From Azorhizobium doebereinerae UFLA1-100 (GTDB lineage: Bacteria; Pseudomonadota; Alphaproteobacteria; Rhizobiales; Xanthobacteraceae), in contig NZ_AXBA01000011.1 of NCBI RefSeq assembly GCF_000473085.1, positions 109,886-173,885 on the forward strand: a DNA stretch of 64,000 nucleotides, given 5' to 3'. Position numbers and translations under genes: made by a program. The notes beneath the pieces were generated by a model. The model saw only the letters and a list, made by a program, of their open reading frames with translations, had not been told where the DNA came from and made no database searches. This document shows positions 1 to 9,284 of this stretch, piece by piece (position 1 is the stretch's first letter; the number at the start of each line of letters is the position of its first letter).

Positions 1-1
1 C

Positions 2-1942
2 GGCACCAGCATCGTCGGCGGCGAGGCGGTGATGCTGGTGGTGGCCACCGGCCCCGGCACCCGCTTCGGCCATGTGGCGGCCTCGGTGCAGGCCAAGGTG
101 GCGCCCGGCGCCTTCGAACGCGGCATCCATGCGCTCGGCATGCTGATCCTGCGCCTCACCGGCTTCCTGGTGCTGTTCGTGCTGCTCACGCAATTGGTGC
201 AGCACGGCCTGTCGCTGGAGGCGTTCCTGTTCGCGGTGGCGCTGGCGGTGGGGCTCACCCCCGAACTGCTGCCCATGATCACCACCGTCACCCTGTCGCG
301 CGGGGCGGTGCGCATGGCGGCGCGCAAGGTGGTGGTGAAGCGCCTGTCCGCCATCCACGACCTCGGCGCCATGGACGTGCTGTGCACCGACAAGACCGGC
401 ACGCTCACCGAGGCGCGCATCGCCCTGACCGGCAGCTTCGCGGCGGACGGGAGCGAGAGCGCGCATGTGGTGGCGCTGGGCCGCCTCAACAGCCATTTCG
501 TCGGCGGCATGCACAGCAATCTGGACGACGCGCTGCTGGCCGACGGGCCGGGGGAGTGCGCCGGCATCCGCCGGCTGGACGACCGGCCGTTCGATTTCGA
601 GACCCGCCGCGCCACCGTGCTGCTGGAGGGGCCGCAGGGGCGTTTCCTCGTCACCAAGGGCGCCCCCGAGGCGGTGCTGGCGCTATGCACTGAGGTGGAG
701 CTGCCCGACGGCACGCGGGCGCCGCTGGACGCCGCCGCCCGCGCGGCGATCACCGGGCGCATGGAGGCCAGGGGGCGGGAGGGGCTGCGCCTGCTCGGCG
801 TCGCCCGCGGGCCCGCCGCCGGGGAGGCATGCGAGATCGCCGAGGAGGGCGTGGCCTATGCCTTCGCCGGCTGCCTGGTCTTCCTCGATCCGCCCAAGGC
901 CTCCGCCACCGAGGCGATCGCCCGCCTCGCGGCCGCCGGGGTGCGGGTGAAGATCGTCTCCGGCGATGCCGGGCCGGTGGTGCAGCATCTGGTGGAGACG
1001 CTGGCCCTGCCGGCGCGCGGCATGCTGACCGGCGCGCAGATGGAGGAGATGAGCGACCTCGCGCTCGCCGCCCGGGTGCAGGGCACGGACCTGTTCGTGC
1101 GCGTCTCGCCGGAACAGAAGGGCCGCATCGTGCGGGCGCTGCGCCATCGCGGGCACACGGTGGGCTTCATCGGCGACGGCATCAACGACGCCCCCGCCAT
1201 CCACATGGCCGACGTGGGGCTGTCGGTGGAGGGCGGCACCGACGTTGCCCGCGAGGCGGCCGACATCATCCTGCTGGCGCCCGATCTCGGCGTGCTGGCG
1301 GACGGCGTGGCGGAAGGCCGCCGCACCTATGCGAACATCATGAAATACGTGCGCATGGGCACCAGCTCTAACTTCGGCAACATGCTGTCCATGGCGGCGG
1401 CCTCGCTGGTGCTGCCGTTCCTGCCGCTGGCGCCGCTGCAGATCCTGCTCAACAACCTGATCTACGACTTTTCCGAGATCGGCATTCCGTTCGACCAGGC
1501 GGATGCGCAGGACCTTGCCCGGCCGCAGGCCTGGGACATGGGCGCGGTGCTGCGCTTCACGCTCATCATGGGGCCGTTGTCCTCGGTGTTCGACCTCGCC
1601 ACCTTCGCCGTGCTGCATCTGGGCTTCCACGCCGGCGTCGAGGTGTTCCGCACCGCCTGGTTCGTGGAATCCATCGCCACCCAGATATTGGTGATCTTCA
1701 TCATCCGCACCCGCCTGCCGGTGTGGAAGAGCCGGCCGGACCGCGTGCTCACCTTGACCTCGCTCGGCGCGCTGGCGGTGGCGCTGCTGCTGGCGCTCAC
1801 TCCCATCGGACGGGAGATCGGCTTCGCGCCGCTGCCGCCGCCGCTGCTGGCGGCGATCGCGACGCTGACGGTGCTCTATCTGGTCGTGGCGGAGGGGCTG
1901 AAGCGCGTTGCCATCAAGCCGCCGCGCCGCCACAGGGCGTAG
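2..1942 (+). CDS. mgtA: Magnesium-importing P-type ATPase, 5' end missing
   Basis: C-terminal 646 residues of a P-type (P-IIIB) ATPase that uses ATP to import Mg2+ across the inner membrane. The reading frame is open from base 2, so the true start lies before the window; the first in-window start-like codon (GTG at 29) is internal to the conserved actuator region (TSIVGGEAV...ATGPGTRFG). The phosphorylation motif DKTGTLT begins at base 389, and the hinge motif GDGINDAP sits near bases 1170-1195. After it come NNLIYDFSEIGIPFDQAD and about six membrane segments, matching the MgtA/MgtB C-terminus. About 250 N-terminal residues are missing relative to family length. It converges with the response regulator gene downstream. 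MgtA versus MgtB cannot be separated here. Confidence 0.93.
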   Translation, partial: GTSIVGGEAVMLVVATGPGTRFGHVAASVQAKVAPGAFERGIHALGMLILRLTGFLVLFVLLTQLVQHGLSLEAFLFAVALAVGLTPELLPMITTVTLSRGAVRMAARKVVVKRLSAIHDLGAMDVLCTDKTGTLTEARIALTGSFAADGSESAHVVALGRLNSHFVGGMHSNLDDALLADGPGECAGIRRLDDRPFDFETRRATVLLEGPQGRFLVTKGAPEAVLALCTEVELPDGTRAPLDAAARAAITGRMEARGREGLRLLGVARGPAAGEACEIAEEGVAYAFAGCLVFLDPPKASATEAIARLAAAGVRVKIVSGDAGPVVQHLVETLALPARGMLTGAQMEEMSDLALAARVQGTDLFVRVSPEQKGRIVRALRHRGHTVGFIGDGINDAPAIHMADVGLSVEGGTDVAREAADIILLAPDLGVLADGVAEGRRTYANIMKYVRMGTSSNFGNMLSMAAASLVLPFLPLAPLQILLNNLIYDFSEIGIPFDQADAQDLARPQAWDMGAVLRFTLIMGPLSSVFDLATFAVLHLGFHAGVEVFRTAWFVESIATQILVIFIIRTRLPVWKSRPDRVLTLTSLGALAVALLLALTPIGREIGFAPLPPPLLAAIATLTVLYLVVAEGLKRVAIKPPRRHRA

Positions 1943-1989
1943 GCCGGCCTCACCGCCGCTCGGCCTCCGTCTCGGCGTGAGAGATGGAT

Positions 1990-2742
1990 TTACCGCTCTG
2001 GTTGGTCAGGCTGAGCGGATCCGGCTTTGGCCAGCGCCTCGCGCAGGCGGGTGGTGGCGACGCGCCCCAGCACCAGCGGCTCGGCCACGCCCTCCAGCGT
2101 CACCCGCGAGCGGTTGCGCGAAGGGGTGTCGAAGCCGCGCAGCCGGGTGCGGTTGAGGATCAGCGAGCGGCTCAGCCGCACGAAGGGCGGGGCGGGCAGC
2201 ACGGTCTCGAAATGGCTGAGCGTGCGCCAGATCAGCAGCGCCGGCTGCTCGGCCAGCACCACGCGGGTGAAGTCGCCCTCCGCGCACAGAGCGGCGATGT
2301 CGTCGGGGGCGGCGAGCACCGTGCGGTTGGGCGTGCGCAGCTCCAATATCTCGCCCTTCGCCGCGGGCGCGGCGGGCGGCGCCGCCTGCGCCTTGGCGCG
2401 GTTCAGCCGGGCCAGGGCTTCCGCCAGCCGCTCCGGCTCCACCGGCTTCAGCAGATAGTCCACCGCGTCGGCGGCGAAGGCGTCCACCGCATAGGCGGCG
2501 TGGGCGGTGACGAACACCACCTTGGGCGCCGGGTCGAGGCGGGCGATGAGATCGAAGCCGGTGCCGGTGCCGAGGTCGATGTCGAGGAACACCGCGTCCG
2601 GCCGCTCGGCGGCGAGCACGGCGGCGGCGGCGCGCAGCGTGTCCGCCGTGCCGACGACGCTGACGTCCGCATGGGCAGCGAGCAGGCGGCGCATGGCGCG
2701 CACCGCCAGCGGCTCGTCATCCACGATCACGACACGGAGCAT
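1990..2742 (-). CDS. LytTR-family response regulator
   Basis: 250-residue two-component response regulator. An N-terminal receiver domain (about 1-120) has the acidic pair VDDE, the phospho-acceptor D54 in FLDID and the conserved Lys in YLLKP. A C-terminal LytTR DNA-binding domain (about 145-245) has the typical FVRLSRSLILN segment. The start is ATG at 2742 with GGAGGGAG upstream. It overlaps the end of the upstream histidine kinase gene by 16 bases, so the two are co-transcribed and probably translationally coupled. The same frame stays open further upstream, but that stretch is antisense-phase sequence of the kinase and is not counted. Its target is not known; the divergent cellulase gene is the obvious candidate, by position only. 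Confidence 0.9.
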   Translation of the reverse strand: MLRVVIVDDEPLAVRAMRRLLAAHADVSVVGTADTLRAAAAVLAAERPDAVFLDIDLGTGTGFDLIARLDPAPKVVFVTAHAAYAVDAFAADAVDYLLKPVEPERLAEALARLNRAKAQAAPPAAPAAKGEILELRTPNRTVLAAPDDIAALCAEGDFTRVVLAEQPALLIWRTLSHFETVLPAPPFVRLSRSLILNRTRLRGFDTPSRNRSRVTLEGVAEPLVLGRVATTRLREALAKAGSAQPDQPER

Positions 2743-3872
2743 GGCTCTCCCTCCAGCAGCAGCTCGGCCACCACGGCGTCGTGATGGTGGCAGTCGGCCG
2801 CGCGCGGCACCACGGCCTGCTGGCGCAGCTCGAAGCGGTGGCGGCCGGGATAATGCAGCGCCAGCCGCCGGCGCACGTTCTCCAGGCCGATGCCGGTGTG
2901 GCGGGGGGGCGCCGGCCCGTCCTGCGGCGCCAGCGCGCCGCTGTTCTCGATCACCACCCGCAGCGCCTCGCCCTCCGCCGTGATGCGCACGGTGAGGTCG
3001 ATATGGCCCTCCCGGTCGCCGTGCTCCACCGCATTCTCCACCAGCGGCTGGAGCAGCACGCTGGCGATGGGCCGGCCGGCGGCGGCCGGGTCCACCTCCA
3101 CGCGGCTGCGCAGGCGCGGCCCGAAGCGCGCCTCCTGGATGCGCAGGTAGGCGCCGAGCGCCTCGGCCTCGGCGGCGACGCTCACCACGCTCTGGTTGAT
3201 GCCGGCCAGCGTGTGGCGCAGATAGGCGGCCAGATCCCGGACCATGGCCAGCGCCGCGTCGGGATGCTCGGGGATCTCTTCCGCCACGCCGTTCAGCGCG
3301 TTGAACAGGAAGTGCGGATTGAGCTGGAGGCGCAATTGCTGGAGCTCGGCGCGCAGCGCCTCGGCCTCGGCGGTGGCCGCGCGCTGGCGCTCGGCGCGGC
3401 CCTCGATCTCCGCCCGCACCCAGAAATAGGCGAGGCTCCAGCCGCCGAAGATCAGCATGTAATAGGCCAGCGGCGCCAGCAGCTCCTGGGAGGCGTTCCA
3501 GTCCGGAATGCCCCAGCCGAGCGGCCCGCGCACCAGGGTCAGCACGCTGACGATGAGGATGGCCGTGCCGCCGCTGAGCGCGAAGATGCAGGCCAGCGCC
3601 GCCACCGAAAGCCGGCCGTTGAGGCCGAGGTGCAGGAAGGCCGCGCGCAGGCCCGCCGCCGCCAGCACCAGCAGCGGCTCCAGCAGCAGCGTGATGGTAA
3701 GCGCGGTGGTGAAGCTCTGGTAGACCACGGTGCGGGTGGCGAGGTCCACCAGCGAGAACAGGCCCCAGCCGACGATCTGCACCCGCCAGAACACCGGCAG
3801 TTGCTGCCAGCGGCGGGCGAAGTCGTGTCGCAGATCTGCCGTCAGCCCCCGCTCGCTCACCGCGCGCCCCAT
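2727..3872 (-). CDS. LytS-type sensor histidine kinase
   Basis: Membrane sensor kinase, about 381 residues, of the His_kinase (PF06580)/HATPase class that pairs with LytTR regulators. About four hydrophobic segments occupy residues 25-150. A short coiled stretch rich in Glu/Ala follows, then the phospho-acceptor motif LNPHFLFN (His near residue 187) and the ATPase motifs PLVENAVEHG and TGIGLENV. No extracytoplasmic sensor domain is visible, so the signal is probably sensed within the membrane. The start is uncertain: ATG at 3872 is chosen because the upstream residues in the same frame look non-conserved, but starts up to 4013 are open. It is the first gene of the pair with the response regulator and is divergent from the GH5 gene. 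Confidence 0.85.
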   Translation of the reverse strand: MGRAVSERGLTADLRHDFARRWQQLPVFWRVQIVGWGLFSLVDLATRTVVYQSFTTALTITLLLEPLLVLAAAGLRAAFLHLGLNGRLSVAALACIFALSGGTAILIVSVLTLVRGPLGWGIPDWNASQELLAPLAYYMLIFGGWSLAYFWVRAEIEGRAERQRAATAEAEALRAELQQLRLQLNPHFLFNALNGVAEEIPEHPDAALAMVRDLAAYLRHTLAGINQSVVSVAAEAEALGAYLRIQEARFGPRLRSRVEVDPAAAGRPIASVLLQPLVENAVEHGDREGHIDLTVRITAEGEALRVVIENSGALAPQDGPAPPRHTGIGLENVRRRLALHYPGRHRFELRQQAVVPRAADCHHHDAVVAELLLEGEPCSVS

Positions 3873-4109
3873 CCACCCATGGTCCCGCACCGAGGTAACG
3901 GCATTTGCGGCGGGCGGGCAAGACGAAGCGGGTGTTCCGGCCGCGCGGCCGGGCGCGAATGAGCGCTTCGTTGCCCGCGGCCGCCGCCTCGCCGTTTTTC
4001 CGGGCGGCTTCACCGAGTAGGCTCCGTTGCGTCATGAAGTCACGCGTCGTTTGTGACAGGACAACCCCCAGAGGCACGCCGACACGCGCTGCGGAAGGGA
4101 GTGACCAAG

Positions 4110-7100
4110 ATGACAAACGCCGATGCCACCACCGAAGGCCGGATCTTCACCGTCAGCACCTCCGGTGCCGATATCGTCGGGTTCGACCCGGCCAGGGACA
4201 AGCTCGATCTGGGCGACAACTCGGTCCACAATTTCATCGTCGTCGACACCCCGACCGGCGTCGGCTTCATGAATCCGTGGTCGGGCGAGACCTGCGTCAT
4301 CCTGGGCGTGTCCCTCGCCCAGCTCACCATCGACAGCTTCGTGCCGATCGTGAACGACCACCTGCGGCAGACCCTCAGCGGCGCCCTGGCCTGGGAGCAC
4401 GGCATCGAGGCGGCGCCCCACACGGTCTATGCCCGCTCGCACGAGCTGGGGCAGATCGACAAGGTGGCGTTCGATCCGGCGACCGACGTGGTGGACTTCC
4501 GCTATTTCGGCACCCGCGAGCAGATCTACATGAGCGACAGCTCCGAGGGTGTCATCATCTCCAATTCGGGGACCGGGCAGGCGCTGATCCTCCTGGGCGT
4601 CACCAAGGCCGAGCTGACGGTCGACAACTTCGTCTTCTATCCGGCCGAGGTGCTGGAGGACCGGGTGGCGCTGCAACTGGGCTTCTCCAGCGTGCCGGCC
4701 AGCCAGATCATCCCGCAGGGCGTCGACTACGCCGGCACGACCGCCTGGCCGACCGTGGCCGGCAGCGGGGAGGCGCCCTCCGGCGTCACCGGCACCACCT
4801 ACGCCATCGAATGGCACTACGGCACGGACACCGCGCTGGCCTTCAACCCGGCCGTGGACAAGCTCGATTTCGGCTGGTTCAAGGCCTATGAGTTCGACGT
4901 CCGCGAGGTCAACGGCTCCACCGTCATCAGCATCACCGGCAACCACCAGACCTACACCCTGACCGGGGTGAGCCTGGGCGAGCTGGAGATCAACAACATC
5001 GTCGCGCTCGACACCACCGCCCGCGCCGAATGGCAGGCGCTGATCGACGCCGCCCCGCCGCCGGCCGCTCTGCCGGTGATCAACGTGGCCGACGGGCAGG
5101 TGGTGGAGGGCGATGCCGGCACCACGCAGATGCTGTTCACCGTGACCCTGTCGCACGCCTCGGACAGCGCGGTGAGCGTCAGCTATTCCACCCTCAACGG
5201 CACCGCCACGGCGGGCAGCGACTACGCCTCCGCTGTGGGCACGGTGACCTTCGCGCCCGGCGAGACGGTCAAGACGGTGGCCGTGGCGGTGACCGGCGAC
5301 ACCCTGCACGAGCTGAGCGAAGCCTTCTCGCTGCAACTGTCCGCGCCCTCCGGCGCCACCATCAACGACGGCTCGGCGGTGGGCACCATCACCGACAATG
5401 ACGCCGACACCGCCCCCGATGTCCCACCCGCCATCTCCATCGCCGACATCTCGGTGGTGGAAGGCGATGCGGACCTGGCGCATTTCCGCTTCCAGGTGAC
5501 GCTGTCCAAGGCCTCCACGCAGACCATCACGGTGCAGTATGCCTCCTCGGACGGCACCGCCATCGGCGGCACCGACTATGAGGTCCTGAGCGGCACCATC
5601 ACCTTCGCGCCGGGCGAGACGACGCAGACCATCCACGCCCACATGTATGGCGACACCACGGTCGAGCCCGACGAGACCTATACGGTCACCCTGTCGGCGC
5701 CGACCAACGCCACCATCGCCGACGGCACCGCCGTCGCCACCATCGTCAATGACGATGCCGCCGTGGTGCTGCCCACGCTGTCCATCGGCGACGCGACGCT
5801 GGTGGAGGGCAATGCCGGCAGCACGGCGCTGAGCTTCACGGTGAGCCTGTCGGCCGCCTCGGCGCAGACGGTGAGCGTGGCCTATGGCACCGCAGACGGC
5901 ACGGCGAGCGCCGGCTCGGACTACACCGCCAAGGCCGGGACCGTGACCTTCGCGCCGGGCGAGACCTCCAAGGTCGTGCAGGTTCAGGTGACGGGCGACA
6001 CCGCCGTGGAGGCCAACGAGACCTTCACGGTGCAGCTCTCCGCGCCGACCAACGCCACCCTGGCGGACGGCTCGGCCACGGCCGCCATCACCAATGACGA
6101 CGTGGCGAGCGTCCCGGCCGGCGGCGCCGGGCTGGACTATGACGTCACCAGCAACTGGGGCTCCGGCTTCACGGCGGCCATGACGGTGGAGGCGGGCAGC
6201 AGCGCGCTCGCCGGCTGGACCGTGGAGTTCGACGCGGGCTTCACCATCACCATCACCAACATCTGGAACGCGGTGATCGTCAGCCACGTGGGCACCCACT
6301 ACGTGGTGAAGAACGCCAGCTACAACGGCGCGGTGGGCGCCGGCAAGGACACCGCCTTCGGCTTCCAGGCGACGCCGGGCGCGGGGGGCACCACGGCGGG
6401 CGGCTTCCTCGTCAACGGCCGGTCGGCGGACGGCGGCATGCCGGCCCCGGCGCTGCCCACCATCTCGGTGTCCGACGCCAGCGTGAGCGAGGGCCATGCG
6501 GGCCTCGCCGATCTCGCCTTCACGGTCACGCTGTCGGCGGCCTCCGCCACCGCGGTGACGGTGGCCTATGCCACCGGCAACGGCACCGCCACGGCGGGCT
6601 CGGACTACACCGCCATGACCGGCACGCTGACCTTCGCGCCGGGCGAGACCTCCAAGGTGCTGCACGTGCCGGTGAGCGGCGACACAGTGGTGGAGGCGAA
6701 CGAGACCCTGACGCTGAGCCTGTCGGCGCCGAGCGGCGCCACCATCGCCGACGGCAGCGGCACCGGCACCATCGTCAATGACGACGTGGCGCCCGTGGTG
6801 CCGGTGGTCTCGGTGGCGGACGCCAGCGTGACCGAGGGCAACAGCGGCGCCGTGGATCTCGCCTTCACCGTCACCCTGTCGCAGGCCACCACCGGGGCGG
6901 TGAGCGTGCACTACGGCACGCAGGACGGCACGGCGGGCGCGGGCTCGGACTATGCCGCCACCTCCGGCACGCTCACCTTCGCCGCCGGCGAGGTCTCCAA
7001 GGTGGTGCACGTGCAGGTGAATGCCGACACGGCGGTGGAGGCGAACGAGACGCTGAAGCTGATCCTCTCCCAGCCGGGCGGGGCGACCATCGGCACCGGC

Positions 7101-8957
7101 ACGGCCACCGGCACCATCGTCAATGACGACACGGCGGCGCCGGGCGCGACGCCGACCATCAGCATCTCCGACACCACGGTGAGCGAGGGCAATCCCGCCG
7201 TGGTCACCGAGACCGGCTGGTTCAGCACCTCGGGCAACCAGATCATCGATGCGGACGGCCACAGCGTGCAGATCGCCGGGGTGAACTGGTTCGGCTTCGA
7301 GGGCACCAATGAATCGCCCAACGGCCTGTGGACGCGCGGCTACAAGGACATGATGCAGCAGATGGTGGACGAGGGGTTCAACACCATCCGCCTGCCGTTC
7401 TCCAGCGACATGCTGCACGCCACCGCCGCCGCGCTGGGCATCGACTATGCCAAGAACCCGGACCTCGCCGGGCTGACGCCGCTGGAGGTGATGGACAAGA
7501 TCGTCGACTATGCCGGCGAGATCGGCCTGAAGATCATTCTCGACCACCACCGCAGCAGCGCCGGCGACGGCACCTCGGCCAACGGCCTGTGGTACGACAG
7601 CGCCCATTCGGAAGCCGGCTGGATCGCCGACTGGCAGATGCTGGCGGCGCGCTATGCGGACGACCCGACGGTGATCGGCGCCGATTTGCACAACGAGCCC
7701 TATAACGGCACCTGGGGCGGGGGCGGGGCCACCGACTGGGCGCGGGCGGCGGAGGCCGCCGGCAACGCCATCGGCGAGGTCAATCCCAACTGGCTGATCT
7801 TCGTCGAGGGCATCGCCACCTATGACGGCCAGAACTACTGGTGGGGCGGCAACCTCATGGGGGTGCGCGACCGGCCCATCGATCTCGATGTGGACAACAA
7901 GCTGGTCTATTCAGCGCATGATTATCCCAACTCCGTCTACGCCCAGCCCTGGTTCCAGGGCAGCGACTTCCCGGCCAACCTGACGGAGAAGTTCGACGAC
8001 ATGTGGGGCTACATCTACCGCGAGGGAATCGCCCCGGTCTATATCGGCGAGTTCGGCACCAAGCTGACCGATCCGAAGGACGTCGCCTGGTTCGAGGCCA
8101 TCACCTCCTATCTCGGCGGCGACTTCAACAATGACGGCGTCTCCGACCTGCCGGCCGGCGAGACCGGGCCGAGCTGGACCTACTGGTCGTGGAACCCGAA
8201 CTCGGGCGACACCGGCGGCATCCTGAAGGATGACTGGACCAGCGTGAACACCAACAAGATGGCCTATCTCACGCCCATCGAGGCGCCGTTTCCGGCGCTG
8301 GACGGCACCGGCGGCGCGGCGGCGGGCGCGCATGCGGACTTCACCGTCACCCTGTCGCAGGCCTTCGACGTGGCGGTGAGCGTCGACTACCACACCGTGG
8401 CGCTGGAGGCTGCGGCGGGATCGGACTTCACCGCCGCCTCGGGCACCGTCACCTTTCTGCCGGGGGAGACCAGCAAGGTCATCTCCATCCCGGTCACCGC
8501 CGACAAGACCGCGGAGGCGACCGAGCATTTCGCCGTCGCGCTCTCCAATCCGGTGCATGCCACGGTGGTGAAGGACACCGGCACCGCCACCATCCTCGAC
8601 GACGACGGCGGGACGACGACGCCCACCGACCCCACCACCCCCACCACCCCCGCCGATCCCGCCGGCGACGGGCTGCACGGGGCGCTGACCGTGGTGGATA
8701 CGTGGAACAGCGGCTTCAACCTCTCGGTCGCGGTCCACAATGACGGCACCATCCCCACCTCCGGCTGGCAGGTGAGCGTGGAGATGCCCTACGAGATCCA
8801 GAACATCTGGAACGCCGAGATCGTCTCCCACACCGGCGACACCTACGTGATCCGCAACGCCGCCTGGAACGGTACGGTGGGGGCGGACGCGGAGGTCAGC
8901 TTCGGCTTCATCGGCACGGGCAAGCTCGACCCGACCCATGTGGAGCTGATCTTCTGA
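4110..8957 (+). CDS. Giant modular GH5 cellulase with Calx-beta and CBM2 domains
   Basis: 1615-residue multidomain protein predicted to bind and hydrolyse cellulose or a related beta-glucan outside the cell. Approximate order: three related N-terminal repeats (1-320) with the pattern FxPxxDxxDF...LxGVxxxEL; Calx-beta domains at 323-431, 441-549 and 556-664; CBM2 (672-773); Calx-beta at 782-892 and 898-1008; the first strand of a sixth Calx-beta (1015-1029); GH5 catalytic domain (1032-1397); the rest of that Calx-beta (1406-1501); a Thr/Pro linker; C-terminal CBM2 (1522-1615). The catalytic acid/base is E1196 in HNEP and the nucleophile is E1314 in IGEFGT. No Sec signal peptide and no RTX nonapeptides are visible, so the export route is unclear. 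Start ATG 4110 has GGAAGGGAG upstream; an earlier ATG at 4053 lacks a ribosome binding site. Calx-beta domains usually bind Ca2+ and occur in secreted adhesive proteins. Confidence 0.92.
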   Translation: MTNADATTEGRIFTVSTSGADIVGFDPARDKLDLGDNSVHNFIVVDTPTGVGFMNPWSGETCVILGVSLAQLTIDSFVPIVNDHLRQTLSGALAWEHGIEAAPHTVYARSHELGQIDKVAFDPATDVVDFRYFGTREQIYMSDSSEGVIISNSGTGQALILLGVTKAELTVDNFVFYPAEVLEDRVALQLGFSSVPASQIIPQGVDYAGTTAWPTVAGSGEAPSGVTGTTYAIEWHYGTDTALAFNPAVDKLDFGWFKAYEFDVREVNGSTVISITGNHQTYTLTGVSLGELEINNIVALDTTARAEWQALIDAAPPPAALPVINVADGQVVEGDAGTTQMLFTVTLSHASDSAVSVSYSTLNGTATAGSDYASAVGTVTFAPGETVKTVAVAVTGDTLHELSEAFSLQLSAPSGATINDGSAVGTITDNDADTAPDVPPAISIADISVVEGDADLAHFRFQVTLSKASTQTITVQYASSDGTAIGGTDYEVLSGTITFAPGETTQTIHAHMYGDTTVEPDETYTVTLSAPTNATIADGTAVATIVNDDAAVVLPTLSIGDATLVEGNAGSTALSFTVSLSAASAQTVSVAYGTADGTASAGSDYTAKAGTVTFAPGETSKVVQVQVTGDTAVEANETFTVQLSAPTNATLADGSATAAITNDDVASVPAGGAGLDYDVTSNWGSGFTAAMTVEAGSSALAGWTVEFDAGFTITITNIWNAVIVSHVGTHYVVKNASYNGAVGAGKDTAFGFQATPGAGGTTAGGFLVNGRSADGGMPAPALPTISVSDASVSEGHAGLADLAFTVTLSAASATAVTVAYATGNGTATAGSDYTAMTGTLTFAPGETSKVLHVPVSGDTVVEANETLTLSLSAPSGATIADGSGTGTIVNDDVAPVVPVVSVADASVTEGNSGAVDLAFTVTLSQATTGAVSVHYGTQDGTAGAGSDYAATSGTLTFAAGEVSKVVHVQVNADTAVEANETLKLILSQPGGATIGTGTATGTIVNDDTAAPGATPTISISDTTVSEGNPAVVTETGWFSTSGNQIIDADGHSVQIAGVNWFGFEGTNESPNGLWTRGYKDMMQQMVDEGFNTIRLPFSSDMLHATAAALGIDYAKNPDLAGLTPLEVMDKIVDYAGEIGLKIILDHHRSSAGDGTSANGLWYDSAHSEAGWIADWQMLAARYADDPTVIGADLHNEPYNGTWGGGGATDWARAAEAAGNAIGEVNPNWLIFVEGIATYDGQNYWWGGNLMGVRDRPIDLDVDNKLVYSAHDYPNSVYAQPWFQGSDFPANLTEKFDDMWGYIYREGIAPVYIGEFGTKLTDPKDVAWFEAITSYLGGDFNNDGVSDLPAGETGPSWTYWSWNPNSGDTGGILKDDWTSVNTNKMAYLTPIEAPFPALDGTGGAAAGAHADFTVTLSQAFDVAVSVDYHTVALEAAAGSDFTAASGTVTFLPGETSKVISIPVTADKTAEATEHFAVALSNPVHATVVKDTGTATILDDDGGTTTPTDPTTPTTPADPAGDGLHGALTVVDTWNSGFNLSVAVHNDGTIPTSGWQVSVEMPYEIQNIWNAEIVSHTGDTYVIRNAAWNGTVGADAEVSFGFIGTGKLDPTHVELIF

Positions 8958-9284
8958 AGCGCCGCATGCTCGCCACCACCGCCGGGTCCCATGGTCGGGG
9001 GGCATGCCCCGAACGGTGGTGATGGCGGGACGGGAGGGGGCCGGGGGGACGCCCGGCCGACCTTTGCGGGGAGACCGGCCGCGTGCGGGCTCCCTCCCGC
9101 TCCCCCCTCGGCCCCGGGCCGCCCGACGTTGCGGAAGGGGCGGGCGCGGCCGCCCCAGGGCCGTCCCGCGCAAGCCCAGGGCAAGCTCGCCGCTCCAGTT
9201 TGGCCGGTGCATCCGCCGCCGCCATGAGGGCACGCGGGGAGGCGCCCCGGTCCCGCCGGGGACATCTGGAGCTGCCGCGCCTTC
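8958..9284. other. Gene-free stretch with a compound hairpin
   Basis: No convincing gene. Just after the cellulase stop lies a compound inverted repeat: CACCACCG (8974-8981) pairs with CGGTGGTG (9014-9021), enclosing a second stem TCGGGG (8995-9000) / CCCCGA (9007-9012). There is no T-run, so it is a weak terminator or an mRNA-stabilising structure. The rest is G-rich sequence without a clear promoter for the following gene. Confidence 0.4.

Noticed and set aside
3873-4109. LytTR binding sites in the kinase-cellulase intergenic region
   Set aside because: Only partial matches to the imperfect-repeat consensus were seen, and no pair with proper spacing; not listed as a feature.
1990-4116. A possible single 708-residue kinase-regulator fusion on the minus strand
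   Set aside because: The regulator frame is open upstream by chance. The kinase is encoded in a different frame with its own stop at 2727, and the regulator has its own ATG and ribosome site.
4032-7691. A 1219-residue open frame on the minus strand opposite the cellulase gene
   Set aside because: It is the reverse shadow of GC-rich coding DNA: composition is dominated by His, Gly, Arg and Val, with no domain, no ribosome site and no relatives I recognise. The plus-strand protein is clearly real.
5077-8612. DNA direct repeats resembling a repeat array in the cellulase gene
   Set aside because: The repeated strings (for example ACCATCGTCAATGACGAC) encode homologous ends of Calx-beta domains; the periodicity is about 330 bases and in frame, so it reflects protein domain duplication, not a CRISPR or satellite.
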